In this document: positions 36,729 to 45,701 of the stretch, one piece after another
Layout of the letters: each line of letters starts with the position of its first letter
Position numbering within the stretch: the stretch's first letter is position 1
Origin: a gamma proteobacterium symbiont of Ctena orbiculata
GTDB taxonomy: Bacteria > Pseudomonadota > Gammaproteobacteria > Chromatiales > Chromatiaceae
Reading direction: 5' to 3'
DNA: 64,000 nt
Assembly: GCA_003094555.1 (NCBI GenBank)
Contig: NATW01000116.1
Coordinates: 1 to 64,000, forward strand
Made by a program: the position numbers and the translations under genes
The notes under the pieces: model-generated
Database searches by the model: none
The model's input: only the letters and a program-made list of their open reading frames with translations
Told to the model about the DNA's origin: nothing

Positions 36729-38051
36729 ATGGGCAACAGAATTATGCTAGTGGATAGCTCTAGCGCCGCCCGTGAGGTATTAACCCGGCGCTTACAGATT
36801 GCCATGCCTGGGATTATTATCACCAGCTGCTCCAGCGCCACCGAGGCCCTGCAACATATGCAGCAGGAACGCTATTCGTTAATCACCACCGCACTACTCC
36901 TGCCGGACATGGACGGTTTGGACTTCTGCCGCAACATTCGCTCCAGCAAGCGCCACCGCTACGCCCCGGTCATCGTTGTCTCCTCTGATGCCGACCAGCG
37001 CCTGCTCCACGAAGGCTTCAATGCCGGAGTTACCGACTACTTTGACAAGGCGCTCGGTTTCAAGGCTTTCGGCCAGTTCATCAAATCGTTTTTGGAGCAC
37101 AATCCAGACCTCTATGGCCGCATCCTCTATATCGAGGACAGTAAGACTGTCTCCAAGGTAACCCGGCATATGATGGAACAGCATGGCATGGAGGTTGTTC
37201 ACGTCACCTCCGTGGAAACCGCTCAATCACTGCTCGAAAAGGCCCATGTCGAGCATGAAAAAGGCTTTGATCTGGTGATCACCGACTTTCATCTGAAGGG
37301 TGAGATGACCGGTGGCGATCTACTCTACTTTTTACGCGTACGCCTACGCTACTCGCAGCAGCAGCTACCGGTACTGGTCACGACCGGCAATGAGGAAGCA
37401 AACACCCAGGTGGAGGTATTTAGCGCCGGCGCCAACGACTTTGTCATCAAGCCCCTGGTGGAGGAGGTTGTGATGGCTCGGATTCGTGCATTGCTGCTGG
37501 TCAAATACCAGTATGACGCCCTGCTTCAGCAAACGGCGAACATGGAGAGAATTGCCACTACCGACACGCTTACAGGCACCCGTAACCGACTCTATTTACT
37601 CGAAGAGGGCCAGCGTTTTCTCACCAGCGCCCCAAACGGTTGGGTATTGATCATCGACCTGGATCACTTCAAACACATCAACGACACCAAGGGTCACTTG
37701 ATGGGAGATCAGGTCCTGATCGCAATGGGCAAACTCCTGAACCTCCGCTTCAGCGATAGCTTGTCTGCCCGCTTTGGTGGTGAGGAATTTGTCGTCGTCG
37801 CTCATGGTGACGAAACGCCAGTGCGAGCCGAGGATCTGCGTATCGCAGTGGAGGAGCTCGATCCTGTCGGGATCGAGGTCACCATAAGCATCGGCCTTGC
37901 CTGTATGGATGACCACCCTGGAGACGATCTCAACACCCTGCTCGGCCATGCCGACAAGGCTCTCTACGCAGCCAAGGACGCAGGCCGCAATCAGGCCTAT
38001 GTAAACAAGGGTGATATCATTAAACCGGTGGCGTTAGAGATTAGATTCTAA
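36729..38051 (+). CDS. Double-receiver diguanylate cyclase
   Basis: A 440-residue protein with two receiver domains and a GGDEF domain (PleD-like order). Receiver 1 (about 4-120) reads LITTALLLPDMDG, with Ala where the phospho-acceptor Asp should be, and LVDSSS in place of the acidic pair. Receiver 2 (about 135-255) keeps Asp in LVITDFHLKG and Lys in FVIKPL. The cyclase domain has TDTLTGTRNR, DLDHFKHINDTKGH and the active-site FGGEEF. It should make c-di-GMP under control of receiver 2; receiver 1 is probably a dimerisation or docking module. Confidence 0.92.
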   Translation: MGNRIMLVDSSSAAREVLTRRLQIAMPGIIITSCSSATEALQHMQQERYSLITTALLLPDMDGLDFCRNIRSSKRHRYAPVIVVSSDADQRLLHEGFNAGVTDYFDKALGFKAFGQFIKSFLEHNPDLYGRILYIEDSKTVSKVTRHMMEQHGMEVVHVTSVETAQSLLEKAHVEHEKGFDLVITDFHLKGEMTGGDLLYFLRVRLRYSQQQLPVLVTTGNEEANTQVEVFSAGANDFVIKPLVEEVVMARIRALLLVKYQYDALLQQTANMERIATTDTLTGTRNRLYLLEEGQRFLTSAPNGWVLIIDLDHFKHINDTKGHLMGDQVLIAMGKLLNLRFSDSLSARFGGEEFVVVAHGDETPVRAEDLRIAVEELDPVGIEVTISIGLACMDDHPGDDLNTLLGHADKALYAAKDAGRNQAYVNKGDIIKPVALEIRF

Positions 38052-38136
38052 ATACTCCCATAAACCGATCGATTGATAACGCCTAAATTGAGCGACACGA
38101 ATTGATCATGCAGATCGTCTTTATATACTACAAATC

Positions 38137-39330
38137 ATGACCCAACGCCTGATCATGCATATCGACCTGGATGCCTTTTTTGCATCCATTGAGCAGCGAG
38201 ACCATCCTGAGTATCAAGGGCGCCCGCTGGTGGTGGGTGCACAACCGGGCAAGCGTGGCGTGGTTGCCACCTGTTCCTACGAGGCACGACGCTATGGCGT
38301 ACGCTCGGCGATGCCGATCGGTGAGGCTACCCGACGCTTACCGCCGGAGACAGTCTACCTGCGTCCAAGCATGGACCGCTATGCGGAGGTCTCGCAACAG
38401 ATCATGACAACCCTGGAGAGTATCTCCCCGGTGGTGGAGAAGGTCTCTGTGGATGAGGCTTTTCTGGATATCTCGGGCATGCAGCGTCTGATCGGCTCCC
38501 CAGATGTCATAGGACGCCAGGCCAAAGCCCTTATCCTGGAGAGTGTGGGATTGACAGCGTCGGTGGGGATCGGCCCCAACCGCCTGATCGCCAAACTCGC
38601 CTCCGAGTACCAAAAACCCGACGGCCTGACCATCGTACTGGCGGACCAGGTGCAAGCATTTCTCGATCCCCAACCCCTGACAGTGTTACGCGGATTGGGC
38701 ACAAAGAGTGCACCGATCCTGCAACGTCTCGGCCTGCACAGCGTGGCTGACGTTCGTCGACTCTCCCTGTTGGATTTACGCCGCCACCTGGGGGACCTGG
38801 CCGGTACGAAAATCCATGCCCAGGCCCGTGGCATTGCCTCTGACACGATTCAACGTTTTACCGAGCGCAAATCAATCTCCAAGGAGACCACCTTCAACCA
38901 GGACATAACCGATCCGGAGATAGTGCGCGACACCCTCCACTGGGCGGCCCAGGAGGTGGGCTATATCGCCCGCCAGGAGGGACGCAAGGGAGGTGTGGTG
39001 ACGCTAAAGATCCGCTTTCGCGGCTTCGAGACACATACCAGAAGCCGAACCCTTACCACACCAACATCGGTGGACCTGGAGATCTTCCAACAGGCCTGGG
39101 CACTCTACCAGGCCGGTCTGTGGCGAGGACGGCCAGTGCGACTGGTAGGCTTGGGTATCAGTGGTTGGGATGAGGATAGCTCCAGTGTGGCGGAGCAAGG
39201 AGAACTGTTTGACGAAATCACATCAGAACCCGAGCCCAAACAGGATCATCTCTACCAAACTTTGGATGCAGTGAGCAAAAAATTTGGCAAGCGATCGTTG
39301 CATCTTGGGATACGGCGTCGAAAACTGTAA
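38137..39330 (+). CDS. dinB: DNA polymerase IV
   Basis: A Y-family lesion-bypass polymerase of 397 residues. The catalytic motifs are MHIDLDAFFASIEQRD near the start and KVSVDEAFLDISG near 100-112; the thumb has GIGPNRLIAKLASEYQKP, and the little-finger domain follows. The C-terminal tail QLFDE-like GELFDE and KRSLHLGIRRR is longer than in E. coli and carries a candidate clamp-binding element (QGELF). No LexA box was found directly upstream. Confidence 0.95.
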   Translation: MTQRLIMHIDLDAFFASIEQRDHPEYQGRPLVVGAQPGKRGVVATCSYEARRYGVRSAMPIGEATRRLPPETVYLRPSMDRYAEVSQQIMTTLESISPVVEKVSVDEAFLDISGMQRLIGSPDVIGRQAKALILESVGLTASVGIGPNRLIAKLASEYQKPDGLTIVLADQVQAFLDPQPLTVLRGLGTKSAPILQRLGLHSVADVRRLSLLDLRRHLGDLAGTKIHAQARGIASDTIQRFTERKSISKETTFNQDITDPEIVRDTLHWAAQEVGYIARQEGRKGGVVTLKIRFRGFETHTRSRTLTTPTSVDLEIFQQAWALYQAGLWRGRPVRLVGLGISGWDEDSSSVAEQGELFDEITSEPEPKQDHLYQTLDAVSKKFGKRSLHLGIRRRKL

Positions 39331-39523
39331 TCCAGTTCATATTTCTAGGTCATGGGCTGCAATATTTTGCTGTTTCTGTTATCGTCGCGCCCTCTTGGCG
39401 AATGACTCCAACTTTATAACGACCTAGACTAGACACATACCCCTTGGGAGGCCTTGACGAGGGCAGACAATAGCCTGAAGTCGAATCCCGTATTGATGCT
39501 ATCTTGATATGGAGATCTCTATA

Positions 39524-40003
39524 ATGAAACCCTTTCTGTTTTGGCGCGATGATTGGCTGCTCGGTTTACAAAATCTGGACGAGCAGCATCTGGAACTGGC
39601 CGACGCCCTGAATGACCTACATCTGGTAATTACCCATGACATAGAAGAGGGTCAATGCAGACACATAGACCAAGTCAGCTGCCAACTCTCTGACCTGGCG
39701 GAACTGGCACGACGTCACTTTCAGGGTGAGGAGGCGTTGATGCAGGCGCACGACTATCCTGGGCTGGCCGAACACCATCGTGAACATCGTTTGCTGATGG
39801 CTGAGCTACAGGCATATATTCGAGAAATCGAAGCAGGCAGTAGGCCTTTCTCCCTCGCAACCCTCACTGCACTCAAACACTGGCAGATCAATCATGTGAT
39901 CTACAGTGATAAAATGTTTGCTGACTTTCTAAGGTGCCAGTCTCGCTCAAAGAACGATGACAAGTATGAGACTATCGCCAGAGTTCAGACTCAGACTGGT
40001 TAG
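39524..40003 (+). CDS. Bacteriohemerythrin-domain protein
   Basis: A 159-residue hemerythrin-like protein that probably binds oxygen at a di-iron site. The ligand pattern is present: His in LDEQHLEL, His and Glu in RRHFQGEEALM, His cluster in LAEHHREHRLL, and His/Asp in KHWQINHVIYSDKMFADFL. The ATG at 39524 follows GGAGATC; a start at 39509 would cover it. It may serve oxygen storage or sensing, in keeping with the microaerophilic signalling genes nearby. Confidence 0.92.
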   Translation: MKPFLFWRDDWLLGLQNLDEQHLELADALNDLHLVITHDIEEGQCRHIDQVSCQLSDLAELARRHFQGEEALMQAHDYPGLAEHHREHRLLMAELQAYIREIEAGSRPFSLATLTALKHWQINHVIYSDKMFADFLRCQSRSKNDDKYETIARVQTQTG

Positions 40004-40095
40004 CGCCGTCAAGGACTGTTGACCACCACCGAACCAAAACCAATTGATAGTGGCTAGCCATAACTCTCTAATACTCAACCATTTCCGCAATGCCC

Positions 40096-40146
40096 GACCC
40101 TAAACACTGACTGATTCGCCATAGGGCAAATCAGTCAGCCAGGGTC
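40096..40146. terminator. Terminator-like hairpin between convergent genes
   Basis: A 14-bp stem CTGACTGATT[C/T]GCC (one mismatch) with an ATAG loop, enclosed by an outer GACCCT/AGGGTC pair. It sits between the hemerythrin gene and the convergent secreted-protein gene. Confidence 0.6.
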
Positions 40147-40155
40147 AGTTGAATA

Positions 40156-40632
40156 TCAAATAGAGTTATTGTCGCAATTAGTGGTGTAGATAGCGATAAC
40201 TCTGTCTTTGGTCACGCGCAGATTTTCCACCGCCAGCGACAGATTCTCCGGGATTCTTGTCTCTGTCCGCTGGGTGGGATAGGGATTATTGTTCTCACCG
40301 ATCAAATAGACGGTATCGCTCAACACCGCTTGCAGTGACCAGAAGGTTCCCTTCGAACCTATACCCTTGGCATTCATATCGTGAATCGCCTGCTCGATAT
40401 TATCCAGACGATACACCCGGCCATCCTCTTCGTTATACAGGATATGCTGATTACCCTTGGCATCGACACCCACGATCTTATTCACGATAACCAGTGTATC
40501 ATCCAAACCAGATGAGGCCAGGGTCATACCATCGGCGGGCATGACACTCTCGTCAGCTGTTGCCTGTAGAGACAGAAGCAACATCGTTAGCACTGTTAAA
40601 GAAGATGTTAAAAACTGTATGATAATCTTCAT
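40156..40632 (-). CDS. Secreted protein of unknown function
   Basis: A 158-residue protein with a clear signal peptide (about 1-27, cleavage near ATADES). The mature part has alternating short strands (TLVIVNKIVGVDAKGNQHILYN, GRVYRLDNIEQAIHDMNAKG) and a late Cys in TTNCDNNS. I do not recognise the family. It is preceded on its strand by GGAGG and an AT-rich promoter region and followed by a terminator-like hairpin, so it is probably a single-gene unit. Confidence 0.65.
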   Translation of the reverse strand: MKIIIQFLTSSLTVLTMLLLSLQATADESVMPADGMTLASSGLDDTLVIVNKIVGVDAKGNQHILYNEEDGRVYRLDNIEQAIHDMNAKGIGSKGTFWSLQAVLSDTVYLIGENNNPYPTQRTETRIPENLSLAVENLRVTKDRVIAIYTTNCDNNSI

Positions 40633-41047
40633 TTCAAACCTCCAGAATTATAAAAACTCATATTGACTTGTAACATTTCAAGTCATTAGTAATCTAAAAT
40701 GGGCTGTGAATATTGCCCGAATAAAAAAATTCGTAATCAGCAGCGATTTTCAACATAAACACTGTGTAACCGTCTTATCCAGTGCCAGAGTCACTATCCG
40801 GATAACGATTCTGAGTACACAGTCGCTACTGTTGTCAGATTGTTCTCATCTTTATGAGTTACAAACTAGTCGCCCATTCTTAAACCAGACTTAAAAGTAG
40901 TATTCAATAATCTAAAGTGTGATCAAATAGTTAAGATTTAATTAAGCATTAAGCATCCACTCAGCATCTGCTGAACGTGCCTTTTGCCAGGACTTGACTT
41001 ATAGTGCGGTGAATTTTAAATAAGAATCTTAATAAAGAGGGTGTGAA
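40633..41047. other. AT-rich divergent intergenic region
   Basis: About 415 AT-rich bases between the divergent secreted protein and PEGA lipoprotein genes. A TTGACT box at about 40992 with TAAATA at 17-bp spacing is a weak promoter candidate for the lipoprotein gene. No gene is seen. Confidence 0.35.
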
Positions 41048-41695
41048 ATGGGGAAACATCTAATCCCGGATATCAAGGGTGTAATCTGTATCACTGCCTG
41101 TCTACCCTTGCTCTCCGCTTGCAGCGGTATTGGCGGGGTATCGGGTGACATGCCTCTAAAAGTGACAACTGAACCCAGTGGCGCCAGAATCTACATCATG
41201 GGAAAAGCGATCGGTGAAACGCCAACCACAATTTCCCAACAGCAGCTCTACCCCACGGGTTACGATGCCGGCAACCAACAGATGTACGGGACCCTGTTGA
41301 TCAAAAAGGCAGGGTGTCAGGATCTCAAAAAACGTATCCACTATCAGGACTTCAACACAGGCTTGTCAGTAAAACTCAACTGTAGTGGAACCCCGAACAT
41401 TTCAGCCAAACAGCCTATGCCCCCCGCTGCAGCAACCACTCACCCGACGACATCACAACAAGAGAGTGCAACAGCGGTTAAGAGTTCCGATTCACCGCAA
41501 AATCATGAACCCCCGGCTGATTTCAGCCCTACTCAACAAGATTTACCAGAGACTGAAAAGGCCGATGCCAACAAGGTGCCGATTGAGAATTCGATTAAGC
41601 AGCGTCTGATTCGTATCGATAACCTCAGACAAGAGGGCCTGATCACAGAAGAGGAGTATGGACAAGCCCGTAAAAGGATTCTCGATGCATTGTAA
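41048..41695 (+). CDS. PEGA-domain lipoprotein with C-terminal SHOCT motif
   Basis: A 215-residue lipoprotein. The lipobox LLSAC gives Cys near residue 25. A PEGA-like domain follows (PLKVTTEPSGARIYIMGKAIGETPTTI), then a Pro/Thr/Ser/Gln linker and a C-terminal SHOCT-type helix pair (RIDNLRQEGLITEEEYGQARKRIL). PEGA domains bind surface polymers or proteins; SHOCT helices mediate oligomerisation. The exact role is unknown. GAGGGTG precedes the start. Confidence 0.78.
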   Translation: MGKHLIPDIKGVICITACLPLLSACSGIGGVSGDMPLKVTTEPSGARIYIMGKAIGETPTTISQQQLYPTGYDAGNQQMYGTLLIKKAGCQDLKKRIHYQDFNTGLSVKLNCSGTPNISAKQPMPPAAATTHPTTSQQESATAVKSSDSPQNHEPPADFSPTQQDLPETEKADANKVPIENSIKQRLIRIDNLRQEGLITEEEYGQARKRILDAL

Positions 41696-41708
41696 GCGGA
41701 TAAAAAAA

Positions 41709-41730
41709 GCCGCTGCCTGATGGCAGCGGC
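41709..41730. terminator. Bidirectional intrinsic terminator
   Basis: A perfect 9-bp stem GCCGCTGCC/GGCAGCGGC with a TGAT loop. On the minus strand it is followed by seven T, an ideal terminator for the diheme cytochrome gene; on the plus strand a T tract follows about 10 bases later. Confidence 0.85.
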
Positions 41731-41758
41731 CCCCACCCTATTTTTATTGTTTTACCTT

Positions 41759-42421
41759 TTAGTAATTTGGTAGCAGACGCAGATAACTGATCACCCCTAT
41801 GATCTCATCTTGGGTAAGCATTTCCTTCCAACCGGGCATCAATGATTTCCCTGGCGTTCCAAAAGTTACAATCTCGATCAGATGAGAGTTTGGATGCTTG
41901 TTCAATTCAGCGCCGTTGGTATGGTCCATCGCTTTCAAGTCCAACACCTCTGCCAGGGGACCGTCACCCTTTCCTGATCGACCATGACAGGCAGCGCAGT
42001 TATCTTCATAAACCCGCTTACCCACCCGCGGGTCACCTAACAGGGGGTGCTTCGACTTTTGTAAGAAACGTATGAAGGAGACAATGGATTCGATTTGATT
42101 GCCCGGCATGGCCAATCCCCACTGGGGCATGGCGCTGGTCCCCGAACCGTGTTTCACAGTGCCCTGGATCATACCAAACAGCTGTCTGTCCGATATGTCT
42201 GAAACACTACCATCACCATCGGTCAAGTCTGCAGGGGAGACATCGAGTTTTTTAGCCAGTGGTCCTGATCCCTTGCCATCTGCACCATGGCAGAGAAAGC
42301 AAGACTGATTGAACAGGGCATAACCCTCGTAGGTATTGCCTGCGTAAGCGGAGATTGATATCAATCCGCATGCCATCACCCACGCCGCGAATCTGGTCAT
42401 TCTAGTAACAATTCTGTTCAT
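41759..42421 (-). CDS. Diheme periplasmic cytochrome c
   Basis: A 220-residue secreted protein with two cytochrome c domains. A signal peptide (about 1-27) is followed by heme sites CFLCH (near 41-45) and CAACH (near 142-146). Each domain has a candidate axial Met (SAMPQWG and SLMPGWK). The two-domain pattern resembles cytochrome c4/c553-type carriers. It is 92 bases downstream of the Cyc2-like gene on the same strand and is the obvious periplasmic partner for it. Confidence 0.92.
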   Translation of the reverse strand: MNRIVTRMTRFAAWVMACGLISISAYAGNTYEGYALFNQSCFLCHGADGKGSGPLAKKLDVSPADLTDGDGSVSDISDRQLFGMIQGTVKHGSGTSAMPQWGLAMPGNQIESIVSFIRFLQKSKHPLLGDPRVGKRVYEDNCAACHGRSGKGDGPLAEVLDLKAMDHTNGAELNKHPNSHLIEIVTFGTPGKSLMPGWKEMLTQDEIIGVISYLRLLPNY

Positions 42422-42513
42422 GAGTTACTCCTCACTTGTGTCGGGTACTGCAATCTTGCAACCGGGAAGACTGAATAAGTCAGTTGTTTATTCAACATGG
42501 CACAAGTTCTCCT

Positions 42514-43755
42514 TTAGTAACCGGCAAAGAGCTGAAACAGCCATTTACTGTCGCGCTCATCGCCTCGCGCGTCCACCCCATCCCCACTCTCTTTCACATA
42601 ATAGACTTCGAAACGGATATTCTGTGAAAATAGATAGTTCGCACCGATCGTCGTTGCGTTGAACTTCGAATCATCATCGGATCCGTCATCCAGGGTGCGA
42701 TAGGCAGCAAAGATATTCGCCTTGTTGGGCAACACACCCAACTGGGCAAGAATCCCGAATGCCTCACCGTCATCGGTATTGGTGCACTCTCGCAGAAAGT
42801 GGTCTTCATCAGAGGAACAGCTGCCGTAGCTGGCGTAGATACCCAGGGGCAGGCTGCCAACACTCCCCTGCATCTGACCGTCAACGACCCAACCGTCGGT
42901 TGCTATCAGCCTCTCACCACCTGCACCATCCGCGACTTCAGCATCACCCGACCAGAGCTGAAAGCCAAAACCGGTATCCCAGGCGCCGATAAACGGCGTG
43001 TAGGCAGCGCGTAGATAGTGGGCCAGACCGGAAGGCTTGACCTCGAGATTATGCTCTTCCCAACCCGGCACCCAGGGGGTGTAGTTGATAAAGAAATTAT
43101 GACTCGAGGCGACAAGTGCGATACCGGTTGCCTCACCACTGCCCAATCCCAACGCCTGGGCGGCACTGAAACCCCTGCGTTCCTCAATTGGCCGCTGGGA
43201 GCGCTGAGCGCCTGTATTCATCAACTCAAATCCATATGCCGCTCCCAGTCCATCGGTGGAGAAGGGTATGGCGCTGAATTGGGTATTTCCCGCTTTACCC
43301 AGATTGAAATGGACCTTGGTTGAGAGAAAGGAGTTGGCATCGGTCAATCCCAGTTCCATGAGAAAGCCGGCATCCTTTGCCAGCTTGCCACCCACCAGCA
43401 GGGCCGCTTCGTCTGGCCACTCAATGACACCGTAATCGCTACCGGCGTTGGTGTTGCCATTGCTTTTCACATAGCGCAGCTTGGTTATCACCGATGCGTT
43501 CAACATCAGCGGCAGGGAAATATCATCACCCTCGATCATGCCTTGACCACCGGTCAGTGTATAGCCGCCGGAGCGGAACGATCTGCCAAACGAGTTGAGT
43601 GCCGGAAAGTGTTGGAAATGGCAAGCGCTACAGGGCATGCCTGTTTGGCGGGCAAATGCAGGTACAGCGTCGGCCTGCTGCGGTAGCACCAACCCCCCTA
43701 TTATTATCAATATCCCCATTGCATAGCTATGCAACATCGTGAGTCTGTTAATCAT
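42514..43755 (-). CDS. Cyc2-like fused outer-membrane cytochrome-porin
   Basis: A 413-residue protein. After a signal peptide (about 1-30) comes VPAFARQTGMPCSACHFQHF followed by PALNSFGRSFRSGGYTL, a single-heme segment matching the Cyc2-family pattern FARQTG-xx-CxxCH-xxxx-P-x-L-xx-FGR. The rest is an Ala/Gly-rich, strand-forming region without other heme sites, ending in an aromatic residue (LFAGY), as in a porin barrel. Cyc2 proteins oxidise extracellular Fe(II). The substrate here is not proven; related cytochrome-porins occur in non-iron-oxidisers. GGAGAAG precedes the ATG. Confidence 0.82.
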   Translation of the reverse strand: MINRLTMLHSYAMGILIIIGGLVLPQQADAVPAFARQTGMPCSACHFQHFPALNSFGRSFRSGGYTLTGGQGMIEGDDISLPLMLNASVITKLRYVKSNGNTNAGSDYGVIEWPDEAALLVGGKLAKDAGFLMELGLTDANSFLSTKVHFNLGKAGNTQFSAIPFSTDGLGAAYGFELMNTGAQRSQRPIEERRGFSAAQALGLGSGEATGIALVASSHNFFINYTPWVPGWEEHNLEVKPSGLAHYLRAAYTPFIGAWDTGFGFQLWSGDAEVADGAGGERLIATDGWVVDGQMQGSVGSLPLGIYASYGSCSSDEDHFLRECTNTDDGEAFGILAQLGVLPNKANIFAAYRTLDDGSDDDSKFNATTIGANYLFSQNIRFEVYYVKESGDGVDARGDERDSKWLFQLFAGY

Positions 43756-44567
43756 TCGCTTCTCCAGAGAGTGAAGGCTTGTTTAACTCAGTCGTTTGTT
43801 ACTGCTTTGCGGTCATTTCGAGCTCGGCATCAAAGTCTGCCATCGATCGCCATATAACCTGTCAACGACCCCATATCGCCGGATGCTGTACAAAGCACAC
43901 CCACACGCAATATCCCGTTCGGGTTGAGATGGAAGTGGAGGATTAGATAAATGACATAACCGGAAAGTAGTCGTCCTGCTTGACCGGGAGGCTTGCAGAT
44001 AGAAGCTCAAACCAACCCTTTACCCTCTTGGCAGACATAGTTATTGCAGTATTCGAAGCGTGTTCAGACTCGCTAACAAATCGGCCTGCCTTGACACATT
44101 GAATATAAGCCCAGTTACATATTGACTGACAAATTCAATCAGTGTCCTACAGGCACCCCTTTAAATCCGATTCATTCGCAGAAGCGTTTGTACACACCCC
44201 GGCCACCCCATCCATCATCCCTTTAAATTGTGGTTAATTTACCCACTCGAGAACGACTCTCAGTTGAGCGCGCTCTCTTTTATTAATTTATGCAATATTA
44301 ATTATTGTGATTACGCTCACATTTACATTACCCCTAAGATATCAAGTTTATTATGGGTAGATACCCTACTTTTCCATATCAGCAATTACCCACATTTGAA
44401 TGATAGTTAACTGGGGTGATCACCCAGGAGAGAGGCTCAGTCCATACAATTTCACACTCTGAACTGGACTGAAACAAGCGCATCAGAGACCATTGCTTCT
44501 AGAGACCGTAAGGGATTCACACACATGACCAGTACACTCAACGTAATAGCCTGATATTACAAGAAAA
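43756..44567. promoter_or_regulatory. 812-base regulatory gap upstream of the Cyc2-like gene
   Basis: No believable gene is present. The region becomes AT-rich after 44100. A 12-bp perfect palindrome GGGTGATCACCC lies at 44414-44425. A TTGACA box occurs near 44090. The long gap suggests complex control of the divergent Cyc2-like and DUF6116 units, but no known operator was identified. Confidence 0.4.
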
Positions 44568-44804
44568 ATGACTCAGATACCCATTATCGCAGCGCTCCTG
44601 AAATACGCCGATCGGTTAAAATTCCGTGAGCTGTTTCTGCTCACAGCCTCGCTGTTTGCCCTCGACCTGCTGATACCCGATCTGATTCCTTTCGTTGACG
44701 AACTGCTGTTGGGGCTATTGACACTGTTGTTCGGTTCCTGGCGAAAGACCAAGCCGGAAGAGCCAACACCGATTGAACATACGGAACAGGACCCGCAACG
44801 ATGA
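44568..44804 (+). CDS. DUF6116 family small membrane protein
   Basis: A 78-residue protein with one or two hydrophobic segments: FRELFLLTASLFALDLLIPDLIPFVDELLLGLLTLLFGSW, with LDLLIPDLIPFVDELLLG matching the DUF6116 core. The C-terminus is charged. Function unknown. The stop overlaps the next gene's start (ATGA). Confidence 0.8.
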   Translation: MTQIPIIAALLKYADRLKFRELFLLTASLFALDLLIPDLIPFVDELLLGLLTLLFGSWRKTKPEEPTPIEHTEQDPQR

Positions 44805-45328
44805 ATGCAGTAAGAAACAGAGGAAACCATTCGCGTAACAGGCTTGCTACATTTAGCCTGCTATTGCTTCTGCTCCAGACCCTTTTCGGTTGCGCATCCC
44901 TGCAACCCCAGGAGGATAGGATCAGAGTCACCATTGCCGATCTGAGACCGCTGGAATCGACCCTCATGGAGCAACGATATCTGGTCAAGATCCGCTTGCA
45001 GAATCGCTCCAGGGAAGCCCTGAATATCGACGGCATGAGTTTCGACTTGGATCTGAACGGCAAGCGGTTCGCCTCGGGTGTCAGTAACCAGACAGCAACC
45101 ATTGACGGTTTCAGTGAATCGATGCTGGAAGTGAAGTTAAGCAGTACCGTATTCGGCCTGATAAAACAGTTCGGCGCACTGCAGGACCGCCAGAGCGGGA
45201 CCTTTGATTATCAGATCAGCGGCAGCCTGAGTTCACCGGAGAGCATGCTGGCCCTGCCCTTCAACGAAAAGGGTGAGATCAATCTGTTGCCGGGCGCGGC
45301 ATCCCCGAATAAAGCCAAAGCGGATTAA
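44801..45328 (+). CDS. LEA14/WHy-type lipoprotein
   Basis: A 175-residue lipoprotein with lipobox LFGC (Cys near 31) after a basic, Leu-rich signal. The rest is a LEA type 2 (WHy) beta-sandwich: IRVTIADLRPLESTLMEQRYLVKIRLQNRSREALNIDGMSFDLDLNGK. Such proteins are linked to desiccation or stress tolerance and some are outer-membrane lipoproteins; the role here is unknown. It is translationally coupled to the DUF6116 gene. Confidence 0.88.
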   Translation: MNAVRNRGNHSRNRLATFSLLLLLLQTLFGCASLQPQEDRIRVTIADLRPLESTLMEQRYLVKIRLQNRSREALNIDGMSFDLDLNGKRFASGVSNQTATIDGFSESMLEVKLSSTVFGLIKQFGALQDRQSGTFDYQISGSLSSPESMLALPFNEKGEINLLPGAASPNKAKAD

Positions 45329-45346
45329 CCGGAAATAATCGCGAAT

Positions 45347-45612
45347 GCTTTTCTTAGTCCGCAAATGAACGCAAATCAATTTCGCACAAGGTGCGGCAAG
45401 CAGCACCCTATGTACTAACTGGCAGAACGGATGTGGCTGGTGTACCTCTTTCGCAGCAGCGGTAGGGATGCCGCGAAAGCCCCGTCAGCATACCCCAAGG
45501 GCACTTCCTTCGGGCGTACGGACGTACTGTTGGGGCAGCGGAGAAAGAGGTACACCAGCCACCGTAACTGTTTAACAGCAGCTTTTGGTGGGGCAGGCCC
45601 CACCCTACGTAT
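45347..45612. repeat. Repeat cluster with a 130-bp palindromic element
   Basis: A REP-like unit (45388-45413) and another (45589-45612) flank an element at 45433-45562 that has perfect 20-bp inverted ends (GTGGCTGGTGTACCTCTTTC). Its core at 45492-45514 is identical to the core of the MITE at 3998-4020. A fragment of the CCGCAAATGAACGC repeat lies at 45361-45374. No gene is present between 45329 and 45701. Confidence 0.8.
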
Positions 45613-45701
45613 AACATAATTGATTTGATCAGATTCGGCAGCTGAATTGCTGCGAGTCAATCCGACCAGTAGATTGCCCGTTATACTTCCCTTAGGGAGA
45701 T

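Noticed and set aside
43813-44010. Possible 65-residue gene in the long gap upstream of the Cyc2-like gene
   Set aside because: No ribosome site, no domain, and low-complexity composition.
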